Of a DNA stretch of 64,000 nucleotides, positions 17,186 through 25,441 are shown piece after piece. This DNA comes from Erysipelotrichaceae bacterium (GTDB lineage Bacteria > Bacillota_I > Bacilli_A > Erysipelotrichales > Erysipelotrichaceae): the NCBI GenBank assembly GCA_017441765.1, contig JAFRVK010000047.1, positions 1 through 64,000 of the forward strand, read 5' to 3'. Positions within the stretch are counted from its first letter, which is position 1. Each line of letters starts with the position of its first letter. The notes beneath the pieces are model-generated. The model did not search any database and had not been told where the DNA came from. It saw only the letters and a list, made by a program, of their open reading frames with translations. Position numbers and translations under genes: made by a program.

Positions 17186-17842
17186 ATGAAAATTGCGATG
17201 ATCAATGAATTTTCTCAGTCTGCGAAAAACGATCTGGTATTGAGCTGTCTGAAAGAAGTCGTCGAACCGATGGGACATACCGTATACAATACAGGAATGA
17301 GCACAGAAGATGCGCCGCTGCAGCTGGGTGAACCGGGATATCTGACTTATCTGAATATCGGTGTACAGGCTGCGCTGCTGCTGAATTCCGGTGCTGTCGA
17401 TTTCGTGGTGACCGGATGCGGTACCGGACAGGGAGCGCTGATGGCCTGCAACATGATGCCGGGTGTCGTCTGCGGCTACTGCATCGAACCGAGCGATGCC
17501 TATCTGTTCCTGCAGATCAATAACGGCAACGCTCTGTCTCTTCCTTATGCCAAAGGCTTTGGCTGGGGAGCCGATGTCAACCTGAAGAATATCTTCAAGA
17601 TCGCTTTCGGTTCGCCGAAAGGAATGGGTTATCCGAATGAACCAGGCAGAAAAGAATCGCAGAACAGAAACGCTGCCAAGCTGGATGAAGTCAAGAAAGC
17701 CATTGCCAAACCGCTGGTACAGGCTTTGAAGGATATGGATCAGGATATCGTCAGAAAATCACTGACTCCGAGATTCCTGGAGTGCTTCAATGAAGGATGC
17801 AAAGATCCGGAACTGAAAGCGCTGGTAGACAGTCTGTTATAA
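17186..17842 (+). CDS. RpiB/LacA/LacB-family isomerase, DhuI-like
   Basis: Sugar isomerase of 218 aa in the RpiB/LacAB fold. FVVTGCGTGQGALMACN (about residues 73-89) is the active-site loop with the Cys used by RpiB-type enzymes. The long form with GYCIEPSDAYLFLQINNGNALSLPYAKGFGWGAD-type sequence (described in pieces: SDAYLF, INNGNALS, GFGWGADVNL) is, from memory, characteristic of DhuI, the 4-deoxy-L-threo-5-hexosulose-uronate isomerase of streptococci and lactobacilli, rather than of RpiB (about 150 aa). AGGAGG precedes ATG. It is separated from the aldolase by a hairpin and from uxaB by a terminator, so it could work with the PTS sugar or with the uronate genes. Confidence 0.78.
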   Translation: MKIAMINEFSQSAKNDLVLSCLKEVVEPMGHTVYNTGMSTEDAPLQLGEPGYLTYLNIGVQAALLLNSGAVDFVVTGCGTGQGALMACNMMPGVVCGYCIEPSDAYLFLQINNGNALSLPYAKGFGWGADVNLKNIFKIAFGSPKGMGYPNEPGRKESQNRNAAKLDEVKKAIAKPLVQALKDMDQDIVRKSLTPRFLECFNEGCKDPELKALVDSLL

Positions 17843-17858
17843 AAAACGATCACAAGGA

Positions 17859-17880
17859 AGACTCCCATCCGGGAGTTTTC
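17859..17880 (+). terminator. Terminator after the isomerase gene
   Basis: ACTCCC (17861-17866) and GGGAGT (17871-17876) form a stem with a 4-base loop, followed by TTTC. It separates the PTS/isomerase operon from the uronate genes. Confidence 0.75.
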
Positions 17881-17939
17881 TCATGCACAAAGGAGCATGT
17901 CTGAATGAAAGAAAAAAGAAGCAGTGTTCTGTTTCGTGT

Positions 17940-17971
17940 CGTTTCAAAACGTCTTTCGGAAACGTTATAAT
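17940..17971 (+). promoter_or_regulatory. uxaB promoter with inverted-repeat operator
   Basis: TTCAAA (17943-17948), 17 bases, then perfect TATAAT (17966-17971). CGTTTC (17940-17945) and GAAACG (17959-17964) are an inverted repeat overlapping the -35 box and spacer, a good repressor position. A LacI/GntR-type uronate repressor or CcpA could bind; neither is proven. Confidence 0.55.
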
Positions 17972-17991
17972 GAAATCAAGGGAGACCAGTT

Positions 17992-19467
17992 ATGAATCAT
18001 CTGAATAAAGAAATGACCAAGGCAGCAGACAGGCCGATCAGGATCATGCAGTATGGCGGGGGCAATTTTTTAAGGGCTTTCGTGGATTATTTCATCGATC
18101 TTGCGAATGAGCAGGGTCTGTTCGATGAAAATATCGCCGTCATCGAATCGCTTCCCAACAGCAATGTATCGCGTTTCAGGGATCAGGATTGCCAGTATAC
18201 ACTGCAGCTCAGGGGCATCGTCAATGGCGAAGAATACATCGAGACAAGAGTCATCACTTCGATCGCCAAAGCGCTGACCGTATTTCATGATTATGAAGAA
18301 TACATCGCTCTGGCAAAGGAAAAAGACTTGCGCTTTGTTGTTTCGAACACGACGGAAGCCGGTATCGTTTTTCATGAGGAAGACAGTTTTGACGACAAAT
18401 TCAATGTGACCTTTCCTGCCAAGCTGACGCAGTTTCTTTATGAACGATACAAAGCGTTTGATGGAGACCTGAACAAAGGACTGGTCATGCTGCCGGTAGA
18501 ACTGATCGATGACAACGGGATTGTCTTGAAACAGTATGTCCATGATTATATTGCGCTCTGGAAACTGGAAGAAGAATTCCAGAATTGGATCGATGAAGCC
18601 TGCATCTTTACCAGTACGCTGGTCGACAGGATCGTTCCGGGATTTCCGCGCGAGGAAAAGGATAAGATTTGTGAAGAGCTCGGTTATGATGACGATCTTC
18701 TCGATACGGCAGAACCATTTGCCTTATGGGTCATAGAATCAGAAAAAGACATCCGCAAGGAGCTTCCGCTGGATCAGGTCCTTGAAAACAAGACGGGGAT
18801 GGATGTGATCTTTACCAACAACCAGAAGCCTTACAAACAGAGAAAGGTCAGGATCCTCAATGGTGCGCATACCTCTTTCGTTCTGGCAAGCTATCTAATG
18901 GGAAATGATACGGTCAAAGAATCGATGGATGATGAACTGGTCAGAAACTTCATGAATGAAACGATCGAAGAGGAGATCATACCGACATTGACGCTGCCAA
19001 AAGAAGAACTGGAGACATTTGCCGCGGCTGTCGTCAACCGTTTCAACAATCCGTTCATCCGGCACGAACTGCTGTCGATCTCCCTGAATTCCGTATCCAA
19101 GTGGAGAGCGAGATGTCTGCCTTCCCTGCTTGGCTATCTGAATAAATACGGAAAGCTCCCGAAGAATCTGGTATTCTCGATCGCTGCACTGATCGCTTTC
19201 TATCAGGGAAACGAGATCATCGATCATGCGTTGCAGGGAGACAGAAACGGACAGTCCTACAGCATCAAGGATGATCCGGAGGTTCTGGATTTCTTCAAAG
19301 AGAATTCCGGTCTTCCTTCTTCAGAGCTTTCGGAAAAATATCTCAGCAATGTCTCGTTCCATGGCCAGGATTTAAGTAAGATCGAAGGACTTGTGAAACT
19401 GGTGGCCGAGGATCTTGAGAATATCAGGAATTTCGGTGCCCGCAAAGCCATGGAGATGCTGAAATGA
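17992..19467 (+). CDS. uxaB: Tagaturonate reductase (altronate oxidoreductase)
   Basis: NADH-dependent enzyme of the long-chain mannitol dehydrogenase family, 491 aa, interconverting D-tagaturonate and D-altronate. N-terminal IMQYGGGNFLRAFVDYF is the nucleotide-binding start with the GGGNFLRAF motif usual in UxaB, and KVRILNGAHTSF (about residue 283) carries the catalytic Lys, Asn and His. Length matches E. coli UxaB. The stop overlaps the start of uxaA by four bases (ATGA), so both are translated together, supporting altronate as product. AGGGAGA lies upstream. Assignment over the sister enzyme UxuB rests on the direct partnership with uxaA. Confidence 0.92.
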   Translation: MNHLNKEMTKAADRPIRIMQYGGGNFLRAFVDYFIDLANEQGLFDENIAVIESLPNSNVSRFRDQDCQYTLQLRGIVNGEEYIETRVITSIAKALTVFHDYEEYIALAKEKDLRFVVSNTTEAGIVFHEEDSFDDKFNVTFPAKLTQFLYERYKAFDGDLNKGLVMLPVELIDDNGIVLKQYVHDYIALWKLEEEFQNWIDEACIFTSTLVDRIVPGFPREEKDKICEELGYDDDLLDTAEPFALWVIESEKDIRKELPLDQVLENKTGMDVIFTNNQKPYKQRKVRILNGAHTSFVLASYLMGNDTVKESMDDELVRNFMNETIEEEIIPTLTLPKEELETFAAAVVNRFNNPFIRHELLSISLNSVSKWRARCLPSLLGYLNKYGKLPKNLVFSIAALIAFYQGNEIIDHALQGDRNGQSYSIKDDPEVLDFFKENSGLPSSELSEKYLSNVSFHGQDLSKIEGLVKLVAEDLENIRNFGARKAMEMLK

Positions 19468-20942
19468 AACGATATCTGAAAATAAATGAAAAGGACAATG
19501 TGGCAGTTGCACTGCTTCCTTTGAAAAAAGGCGATATCACAGAGGAAGGGATCTGTCTGAACGAAGATATCGAAGCAGGACACAAATTTGCCCTGAAGGA
19601 TATAGAAAGCAATGAAGCTGTCATTAAATATGGGAACCTGATCGGCTATGCCACAAAAGACATCGCTAAAGGCGATCATGTGCATACACATAACATCAGG
19701 ACTTCTCTCGGGGACAATGACAGCTATGTCTATGAACCGATCAATATAGAAGAAAAAACAAAAGAAGAGGATACTTTTGAAGGTTTCCTCAGACCTGATG
19801 GCAGAGCCGGGGTCAGAAACGAGATCTGGATCGTTCCGACTGTTGGCTGTGTCAATTCCGTCGTAAAGAAGATGGAGACGGAAGCACAGAAGTTTGTTTC
19901 AGGAACATTGGAAGGTATCGTGTCTTTCAATCATCCTTATGGCTGTTCCCAGATGGGAGATGACCAGGAAAACACCAGGAAGATCCTGGCCGATCTGATC
20001 CGTCACCCCAATGCCGGAGCGGTTCTGGTCGTCGGTCTTGGATGCGAGAATTCCGGGGTCGATGAGATCAGTAAGTATCTTGGTTCCTATGATGAGGAAC
20101 GGATCCGTTTCATGGTCTGTCAGGAGGAAGAAGATGAGATCGCAAAAGGCTTGAGCATCCTGGAAGAACTCAGCGAACTGACCAAGAAAGACAGAAGAGA
20201 AAAGATCTCCATGGACAGACTGATCGTCGGTCTCAAATGCGGAGGATCCGATGGTTTCAGCGGCATCAGTGCCAACCCGACTGTAGGAAAATTCTCCGAC
20301 CTGCTGATCGAAAGAGGCGGAACGACGATCCTGACAGAGGTCCCGGAAATGTTTGGAGCAGAAAAAGGGCTGATGAACCGGTGCATAAATGAAGAGACCT
20401 TTACAAAAACCGTTTCTTTGATCAACAACTTTAAAGACTATTACCGCGAGAATCATCAGACGATCTATGAGAATCCTTCTCCAGGCAACAAGAAGGGCGG
20501 CATCTCCACATTGGAAGACAAATCCAACGGCTGTGTCCAGAAATCGGGAACTGCAGCGATCATGGATGTGCTGGAATATGGCGATACAGTCAAAAGGAAA
20601 GGCCTCAATCTTCTGAGTGCTCCGGGCAATGACCTGGTAGCTTCGACGGCTCTGGCTGCAGCAGGCGCACAGATCATCCTGTTTACGACGGGAAGAGGGA
20701 CGCCGTTTGCCTCGCCGGTACCGACAGTCAAGATCTCATCCAATACAGGACTGTATGAAAGAAAAAAGAACTGGATCGATTTCAATGCCGGTGAACTGAT
20801 CGACAGCGAAGAGATGAGTCTAGATCAGATAGGCCGGAATCTGTATGATCTGGTAAAGGAAACGGCTTCAGGCAGGAAGGTCAAGGCAGAAGAGGAAGGT
20901 TACCATGATCTGGCGATCTTCAAGAAAGGCGTAACGCTGTAA
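19464..20942 (+). CDS. uxaA: Altronate dehydratase
   Basis: Iron-dependent UxaA/GarD-family dehydratase of 492 aa that converts D-altronate to 2-keto-3-deoxygluconate. An N-terminal SAF domain (about residues 1-90, ending in GDHVHTHNI) joins the large catalytic part with GFLRPDGRAGVRNEIWIVPTV (quoted as GRAGVRN and VGCVN), NHPYGCSQMGDD, VGLGCENSG, KCGGSDGFSGISANP and TTGRGTPF, all hallmark segments including metal-binding Cys residues. It overlaps uxaB by four bases, and an AEC-family permease starts three bases downstream. Complete and intact. Confidence 0.95.
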   Translation: MKRYLKINEKDNVAVALLPLKKGDITEEGICLNEDIEAGHKFALKDIESNEAVIKYGNLIGYATKDIAKGDHVHTHNIRTSLGDNDSYVYEPINIEEKTKEEDTFEGFLRPDGRAGVRNEIWIVPTVGCVNSVVKKMETEAQKFVSGTLEGIVSFNHPYGCSQMGDDQENTRKILADLIRHPNAGAVLVVGLGCENSGVDEISKYLGSYDEERIRFMVCQEEEDEIAKGLSILEELSELTKKDRREKISMDRLIVGLKCGGSDGFSGISANPTVGKFSDLLIERGGTTILTEVPEMFGAEKGLMNRCINEETFTKTVSLINNFKDYYRENHQTIYENPSPGNKKGGISTLEDKSNGCVQKSGTAAIMDVLEYGDTVKRKGLNLLSAPGNDLVASTALAAAGAQIILFTTGRGTPFASPVPTVKISSNTGLYERKKNWIDFNAGELIDSEEMSLDQIGRNLYDLVKETASGRKVKAEEEGYHDLAIFKKGVTL

Positions 20943-20945
20943 AAA

Positions 20946-21938
20946 ATGAAAGATCTTGCTTTCTCATTGAATATCGTGATGCCCATGACATTCATGATGG
21001 CGTTGGGTTATATTTTCAGAAAGATCGGCTTGTTCGACGATCCTTTTCTGCGTACGGGAAAGAAGTTCTGTTTCTATGTGCTGCTGTCGTGTTCGCTCTT
21101 CAAAAATCTCTATGATTCCGATCTTGACGATTTGCCTTGCCGTTTCATCATCTATCTGATCATTGCGATTTTTGTCGAGATCGCACTGTCCTTCTTTGCG
21201 GCGAAGCTGATCGCCGATAAGAAGCAGGAAGAAGGCGTGATCGCCCAAGGCTGTTTCCGCAGCAATTTTGCGTATATCGGTTTTCCTTTAGCGACGATGT
21301 TTTTCAGCGATGAACTGCTGATCCAGAGAACGAATTCCGAGATCTCTCTGGCATCGATCTTCGTGATCCCGTTGTTCAATATCTTCGCGGTGATCGCGCT
21401 GTTGAAGGGGAATGAAGATGGAGATAAAAAGACGATGTTGAAGAGATCGATCAAAGGAATCCTCAGGAATCCCTGCATCCTTTCGGTCTTTGCCGGGATG
21501 CTGGTGCTGTTTACGCGTATCCTGTTTCCTGCGGTATCGTTCCTGTTCAGGGATGAAATGCCTTCCTTGTATAAGGCGCTGTCCTATCTGGCATCCATGT
21601 CGACGCCTTTTGCCTTCCTGCTGGTGGGAGCGGATATGGACTTTTCCCGCAGCGTGAAGGATCTGGGAAAGCTGATGAAGGTCATCGCTTTAAAGGACTT
21701 TGTGTTCCCTGTGCTTTTTATCTTAGGCGCATATCTCTTCCGTGCGGCGGACAGCGTGGAATATGCGATCCTGGTCTCTGTTTTCGCTTCACCGACAGCC
21801 GTCTCTTCAGCGATCATGGCACACGAAATGAACGGAGACAGCGACCTGGCAAGCGAGATCGTCGTCTATACGACACTAGTCTCGATCATCAGTCTGCTGG
21901 TGATCATCTACCTGCTCAGGATCACCGGTCTGGTATGA
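20946..21938 (+). CDS. AEC (auxin efflux carrier) family permease
   Basis: Membrane transporter of 330 aa with about ten helices in two five-helix repeats; the second repeat begins near residue 170 after the loop KGNEDGDKKTMLKRS. The segment QGCFRSNFAYIGFPLA (about residues 99-114) is the conserved crossing helix of the family, with the matching ASPTAVSSAIMAHEM in the second half. AEC carriers move malate, malonate and other organic anions. Its position three bases behind uxaA makes it the likely sugar-acid or uronate transporter of this locus, or an exporter of an acid end product. No other uronate importer is visible in the window. Confidence 0.88.
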   Translation: MKDLAFSLNIVMPMTFMMALGYIFRKIGLFDDPFLRTGKKFCFYVLLSCSLFKNLYDSDLDDLPCRFIIYLIIAIFVEIALSFFAAKLIADKKQEEGVIAQGCFRSNFAYIGFPLATMFFSDELLIQRTNSEISLASIFVIPLFNIFAVIALLKGNEDGDKKTMLKRSIKGILRNPCILSVFAGMLVLFTRILFPAVSFLFRDEMPSLYKALSYLASMSTPFAFLLVGADMDFSRSVKDLGKLMKVIALKDFVFPVLFILGAYLFRAADSVEYAILVSVFASPTAVSSAIMAHEMNGDSDLASEIVVYTTLVSIISLLVIIYLLRITGLV

Positions 21939-22020
21939 AACCATAAATATACTTGTTGTGCCTAAATGCTTCTATGAAGGCAAAGAACGATTATAAAATA
22001 TAGATACAGGAGAAAATGAT

Positions 22021-23445
22021 ATGAAGGAATTCATGGGAAAAGACTTTCTTTTGACCAACGATGTTGCGAAGCATCTTTATCATGACTATGCAGCAAAGAT
22101 GCCGATCATCGATTATCACTGTCATATCTCTCAAAAAGAGATCTACGAGAACAGACAGTTCAAGACGATTACGGAAGTCTGGCTTGGCGGCGATCACTAC
22201 AAATGGAGACAGATGCGGACCAACGGCATCGATGAGAAATACATTACCGGGGATGCTTCCGATCTGGAGAAATTCAAAGCATGGGCAAAAACCCTGTCCC
22301 ATCTGATCGGAAACCCTTTGTATCACTGGTCGCATCTGGAACTGCAGAGATATTTCCATATCTATGAACCTCTGACGGAGGATAATGCCGAAGAGATCTT
22401 CAACAGATGCAACGAGATACTGAAGACCCTGACCGTCAGAAAGATACTGGAAGATTCCAGAGTAAATATCATCTGTACGACTGATGATCCTTGCGATGAT
22501 CTGCATTATCACAAACTATTGAAAGAGGATCAGACTCTCAAGACGCTGGTCGTTCCCTGTTTCCGTCCGGATAAGGCAAACAACATAGAGAAAAAGGATT
22601 ATCTGGAATATATCGCTAAATTGGAAGAAGTCAGTGAAAGGAAGATCACAAACTTCAAGGAACTGTGCGATGTTTTAGATGAAAGGATCGATTTCTTTGC
22701 ATCTATGGGCTGCAGAGCTTCGGATCACGCTTTGGAATATGTTATGTATGAACCGGCGGAAGAGGAAGAGATCGAGAGGATCTTTGCCAAGAGACTGAAT
22801 GGTGAAATGGTCGATAGAAAAGAAGAACTGCGATTCAAGACGGCATTAATGAGACATCTGGCAAAAGTTTATTACGAGAAAAACTGGGTCATGCAGCTGC
22901 ACTATGGCGCAAGACGCGATAACAATACGCGCATGTATGAGAAACTGGGACCGGATACCGGCTATGATGCGATCAACAATCAGGCTCCGAGTTCGGAAAT
23001 GGCAGCTTTCCTCGACAGTCTCGAGAAAGAAAACAGTCTGCCTAAGACAGTCATCTATTCGCTGAATCCTAACGACAACGCCGTGATCATGGCGACGATA
23101 GGCTGTTTCCAGGGCGAAAGCAAAGGCAAGCTTCAGCACGGCTCGGCCTGGTGGTTCAACGATCACAAGAAAGGAATGCTGGAACAGATGGAGACTCTGG
23201 CCAACGACGGAATGCTGGCAAACTTCATCGGCATGCTGACAGATTCGAGAAGTTTCCTGTCCTATACCAGACACGAATATTTCCGTCGTATCCTGTGTGA
23301 TTTTATCGGTACTCTGGTAGAAAACGGCGAATATCCGAATGACGACGAGATCCTGAAAGAAATCGTTGAAAACATATCCTATTACAATGCAGTCGAATAT
23401 CTGGGATTCAATGACCAGAAACAGACAGATCAGGAGGAAGAATAA
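22021..23445 (+). CDS. uxaC: Uronate isomerase
   Basis: Converts D-glucuronate to D-fructuronate and D-galacturonate to D-tagaturonate, the first step of the pathway. A 474-aa amidohydrolase-like barrel: PIIDYHCHIS gives the HxH metal site near residue 35, followed by EVWLGGDHYKWRQMRTNG split by the conserved WLGGDHYKWR, TTDDPCDDL in the middle and NFIGMLTDSRSFLSYTRHEYFRR near the end (here TDSRSFLSY). AGGAG precedes ATG by seven bases. It heads a long co-directional series that runs to 35.5 kb. An 82-base gap without a terminator separates it from the AEC gene. Confidence 0.96.
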   Translation: MKEFMGKDFLLTNDVAKHLYHDYAAKMPIIDYHCHISQKEIYENRQFKTITEVWLGGDHYKWRQMRTNGIDEKYITGDASDLEKFKAWAKTLSHLIGNPLYHWSHLELQRYFHIYEPLTEDNAEEIFNRCNEILKTLTVRKILEDSRVNIICTTDDPCDDLHYHKLLKEDQTLKTLVVPCFRPDKANNIEKKDYLEYIAKLEEVSERKITNFKELCDVLDERIDFFASMGCRASDHALEYVMYEPAEEEEIERIFAKRLNGEMVDRKEELRFKTALMRHLAKVYYEKNWVMQLHYGARRDNNTRMYEKLGPDTGYDAINNQAPSSEMAAFLDSLEKENSLPKTVIYSLNPNDNAVIMATIGCFQGESKGKLQHGSAWWFNDHKKGMLEQMETLANDGMLANFIGMLTDSRSFLSYTRHEYFRRILCDFIGTLVENGEYPNDDEILKEIVENISYYNAVEYLGFNDQKQTDQEEE

Positions 23446-23446
23446 T

Positions 23447-24406
23447 ATGAATGATATCTGCAAGAAGATCCATGACATCGGTATCGTACCAGTGATCGCT
23501 CTGGATCATGTCGAAGACGCAGCGCCTCTGGCGAAAGCGCTCTGTTCAGGAGGGCTTCCGGTTGCGGAAGTTACCTACAGGACGGAAGCGGCTCATGATG
23601 CGATGATCGAAATGCGCAAAGCCTGTCCGAAAATGCTGATCGGTGCCGGAACCGTCACAAGCAGAGCACAGGTCGATTCCGCTCTGGAAGCAGGCGCGCA
23701 GTTTATCGTTTCTCCGGGTATCAATGCCGATACGGTAGCGTACTGTCTGGAAAAAGGCGTGCCGATCCTGCCAGGGACATCCTGTGCTTCAGATCTGGAG
23801 ATCGCCATGTATTATGGCCTGGATGTAGTGAAATTCTTCCCAGCGGAACAGCTGGGCGGACTGAAGATGATCAAGGCTCTGGCTGCCCCCTACAACAAGC
23901 TTAAATTCATGCCGACCGGCGGGATCAAGGAAAGCAACGTCAATGACTATCTGAATGATCCGGTGATCCTGGCCTGCGGCGGTACCTGGATGATTGACAA
24001 GAAAGCGATTGCCGATAAGGATTTCGGTAAAATCGAAGAACTTACCAGAAACGCGGTCAAGGCGATGCTTGGACTGAAGATCAAACACATCGGTATCAAT
24101 TCCGAGAATGGTAACGGTATTGCTCTGGCTCAGAAGTTTGCGAAGTTCTTCAATGGAAATGTCAGGGAAACATCCAAAGGCTGGTTCGGTTCGGACTTTG
24201 CCGAGGTCATGGATGAAGATCATCCATTCGGCAAGCACGGACATATCGGTGTCCAGGTCAACAACGTCGACAGAGCAAAGAGATACTATGAATCGCAGGG
24301 CTATCAGTTTGATGAATCGACCGCTTCCTATGATGAGAAGGGCGATCTGAAATTTATCTATTTTAAAGAAGAAATCGGTGGATTTGCGATCCACCTGGTC
24401 AGATAG
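23447..24406 (+). CDS. KDPG/KHG aldolase fused to a VOC (glyoxalase-like) domain
   Basis: Residues 1 to about 205 are a complete class I 2-keto-3-deoxy-6-phosphogluconate aldolase: Glu41 and Arg45 in VAEVTYR, GAGTV at 66-70, and the Schiff-base Lys129 in DVVKFFPAEQ. It yields pyruvate and glyceraldehyde 3-phosphate. Residues from about 215 (KHIGINSENGNG) to 319 form a VOC domain with GKHGHIGVQVNNVDRAKRYY and GFAIHLV, the usual betaalphabetabetabeta pattern. What it binds is unknown. Start at ATG 23447, two bases after uxaC, with AGGAGG upstream. The same fusion occurs in other gut Bacillota to my knowledge. kdgK follows after 10 bases. Confidence 0.92.
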   Translation: MNDICKKIHDIGIVPVIALDHVEDAAPLAKALCSGGLPVAEVTYRTEAAHDAMIEMRKACPKMLIGAGTVTSRAQVDSALEAGAQFIVSPGINADTVAYCLEKGVPILPGTSCASDLEIAMYYGLDVVKFFPAEQLGGLKMIKALAAPYNKLKFMPTGGIKESNVNDYLNDPVILACGGTWMIDKKAIADKDFGKIEELTRNAVKAMLGLKIKHIGINSENGNGIALAQKFAKFFNGNVRETSKGWFGSDFAEVMDEDHPFGKHGHIGVQVNNVDRAKRYYESQGYQFDESTASYDEKGDLKFIYFKEEIGGFAIHLVR

Positions 24407-24416
24407 GAGGATCAAT

Positions 24417-25436
24417 ATGAAGATCGTAACAATGGGCGAGATCATGCTGAGGCTGTCTTCGCCCGGCAATTCCCGTTTTGTGCAATGTGACAGTTTCGAT
24501 GTCTGCTACGGCGGCGGAGAAGCCAATGTGGCGGTATCGCTGGCCAACTACGGCCATGATGCCTACTTTGTCTCCAAGGTACCTTCACACGAGATCGGAC
24601 AGTGCGCCGTCAACGCCTTGAGAAGATATGGTGTCCATACCGACTACATCGCCAGAGGCGGAGACCGGCTTGGCATCTATTATCTGGAGACCGGCGCTTC
24701 CATGCGTCCTTCCAAAGTCATCTACGACAGAGCAGGATCATCCATTGCCGAAGCAAAACCCGAAGACTTTGATTTTGACAGGATCTTTGAAGGTGCCGAC
24801 TGGTTCCACTGGTCAGGCATCACACCGGCGATCTCCGATGCTTCCGCAAAGAATCTGGAACTGGCGCTGATCGCCGCCAAGAAGGCGGGAGCGACTGTCT
24901 CCTGTGACCTGAACTTCCGCAAGAAACTGTGGACTTCGGAAAAAGCTATCTCCATCATGCGTCCGCTGATGAAATATGTCGATGTCTGCATCGGCAACGA
25001 AGAGGACGCCCAGCTCTGTCTCGGTTTCAAGCCGAAAGCGGATGTCGAAGCAGGAAAGACGGATGCGGAAGGATACAAAGAAATCTTTAAACAAATGGCA
25101 GAAGAATTCGGTTTCAGTTATGTCGTCTCAACATTAAGAGAATCCTATTCAGCGACACATAACGGCTGGAAGGCACTGATCTATAACGGCAAGGAATTCT
25201 ATGAATCCAAGCATTACGATATCTTCCCGATCATCGACCGGGTCGGCGGAGGAGATTCCTTCTCCGGCGGCATCATTCATGGCCTGCTGACGATGAATGA
25301 TCAGGCAGAAGCTCTGGAGTTCGCGGTGGCAGCCAGCGCTTTGAAACACACGATTCCGACGGATTTCAATATGGTCAGTGAAGCGGAAGTGAAAGCTCTT
25401 GCACAGGGCAATGCTTCCGGTAGAGTACAGAGGTAA
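24417..25436 (+). CDS. kdgK: 2-keto-3-deoxygluconate kinase
   Basis: PfkB-family kinase of 339 aa that phosphorylates KDG to KDPG, feeding the aldolase just upstream. VTMGEIMLRLSSPG is the N-terminal strand, CYGGGEANVAVSLANYG the substrate motif, CDLNFRKKLW and CIGNEEDAQ the central region, and RVGGGDSFSGGIIHGL the C-terminal signature with catalytic Asp near residue 280. RLGIYYLETGASMRPSKVIYDRAGS-type sequence (see YYLETGASMRPS) is typical of KdgK. AGGAGG precedes ATG. It lies between the aldolase and a 5-keto reductase-like SDR, so all three act on KDG or its precursors. Confidence 0.93.
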   Translation: MKIVTMGEIMLRLSSPGNSRFVQCDSFDVCYGGGEANVAVSLANYGHDAYFVSKVPSHEIGQCAVNALRRYGVHTDYIARGGDRLGIYYLETGASMRPSKVIYDRAGSSIAEAKPEDFDFDRIFEGADWFHWSGITPAISDASAKNLELALIAAKKAGATVSCDLNFRKKLWTSEKAISIMRPLMKYVDVCIGNEEDAQLCLGFKPKADVEAGKTDAEGYKEIFKQMAEEFGFSYVVSTLRESYSATHNGWKALIYNGKEFYESKHYDIFPIIDRVGGGDSFSGGIIHGLLTMNDQAEALEFAVAASALKHTIPTDFNMVSEAEVKALAQGNASGRVQR

Positions 25437-25441
25437 ATAAT

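Noticed and set aside
23366-23446. Upstream extension of the KDPG aldolase frame.
   Set aside because: It would overlap the uxaC 3' end by 80 bases; ATG 23447 has AGGAGG at the right distance.
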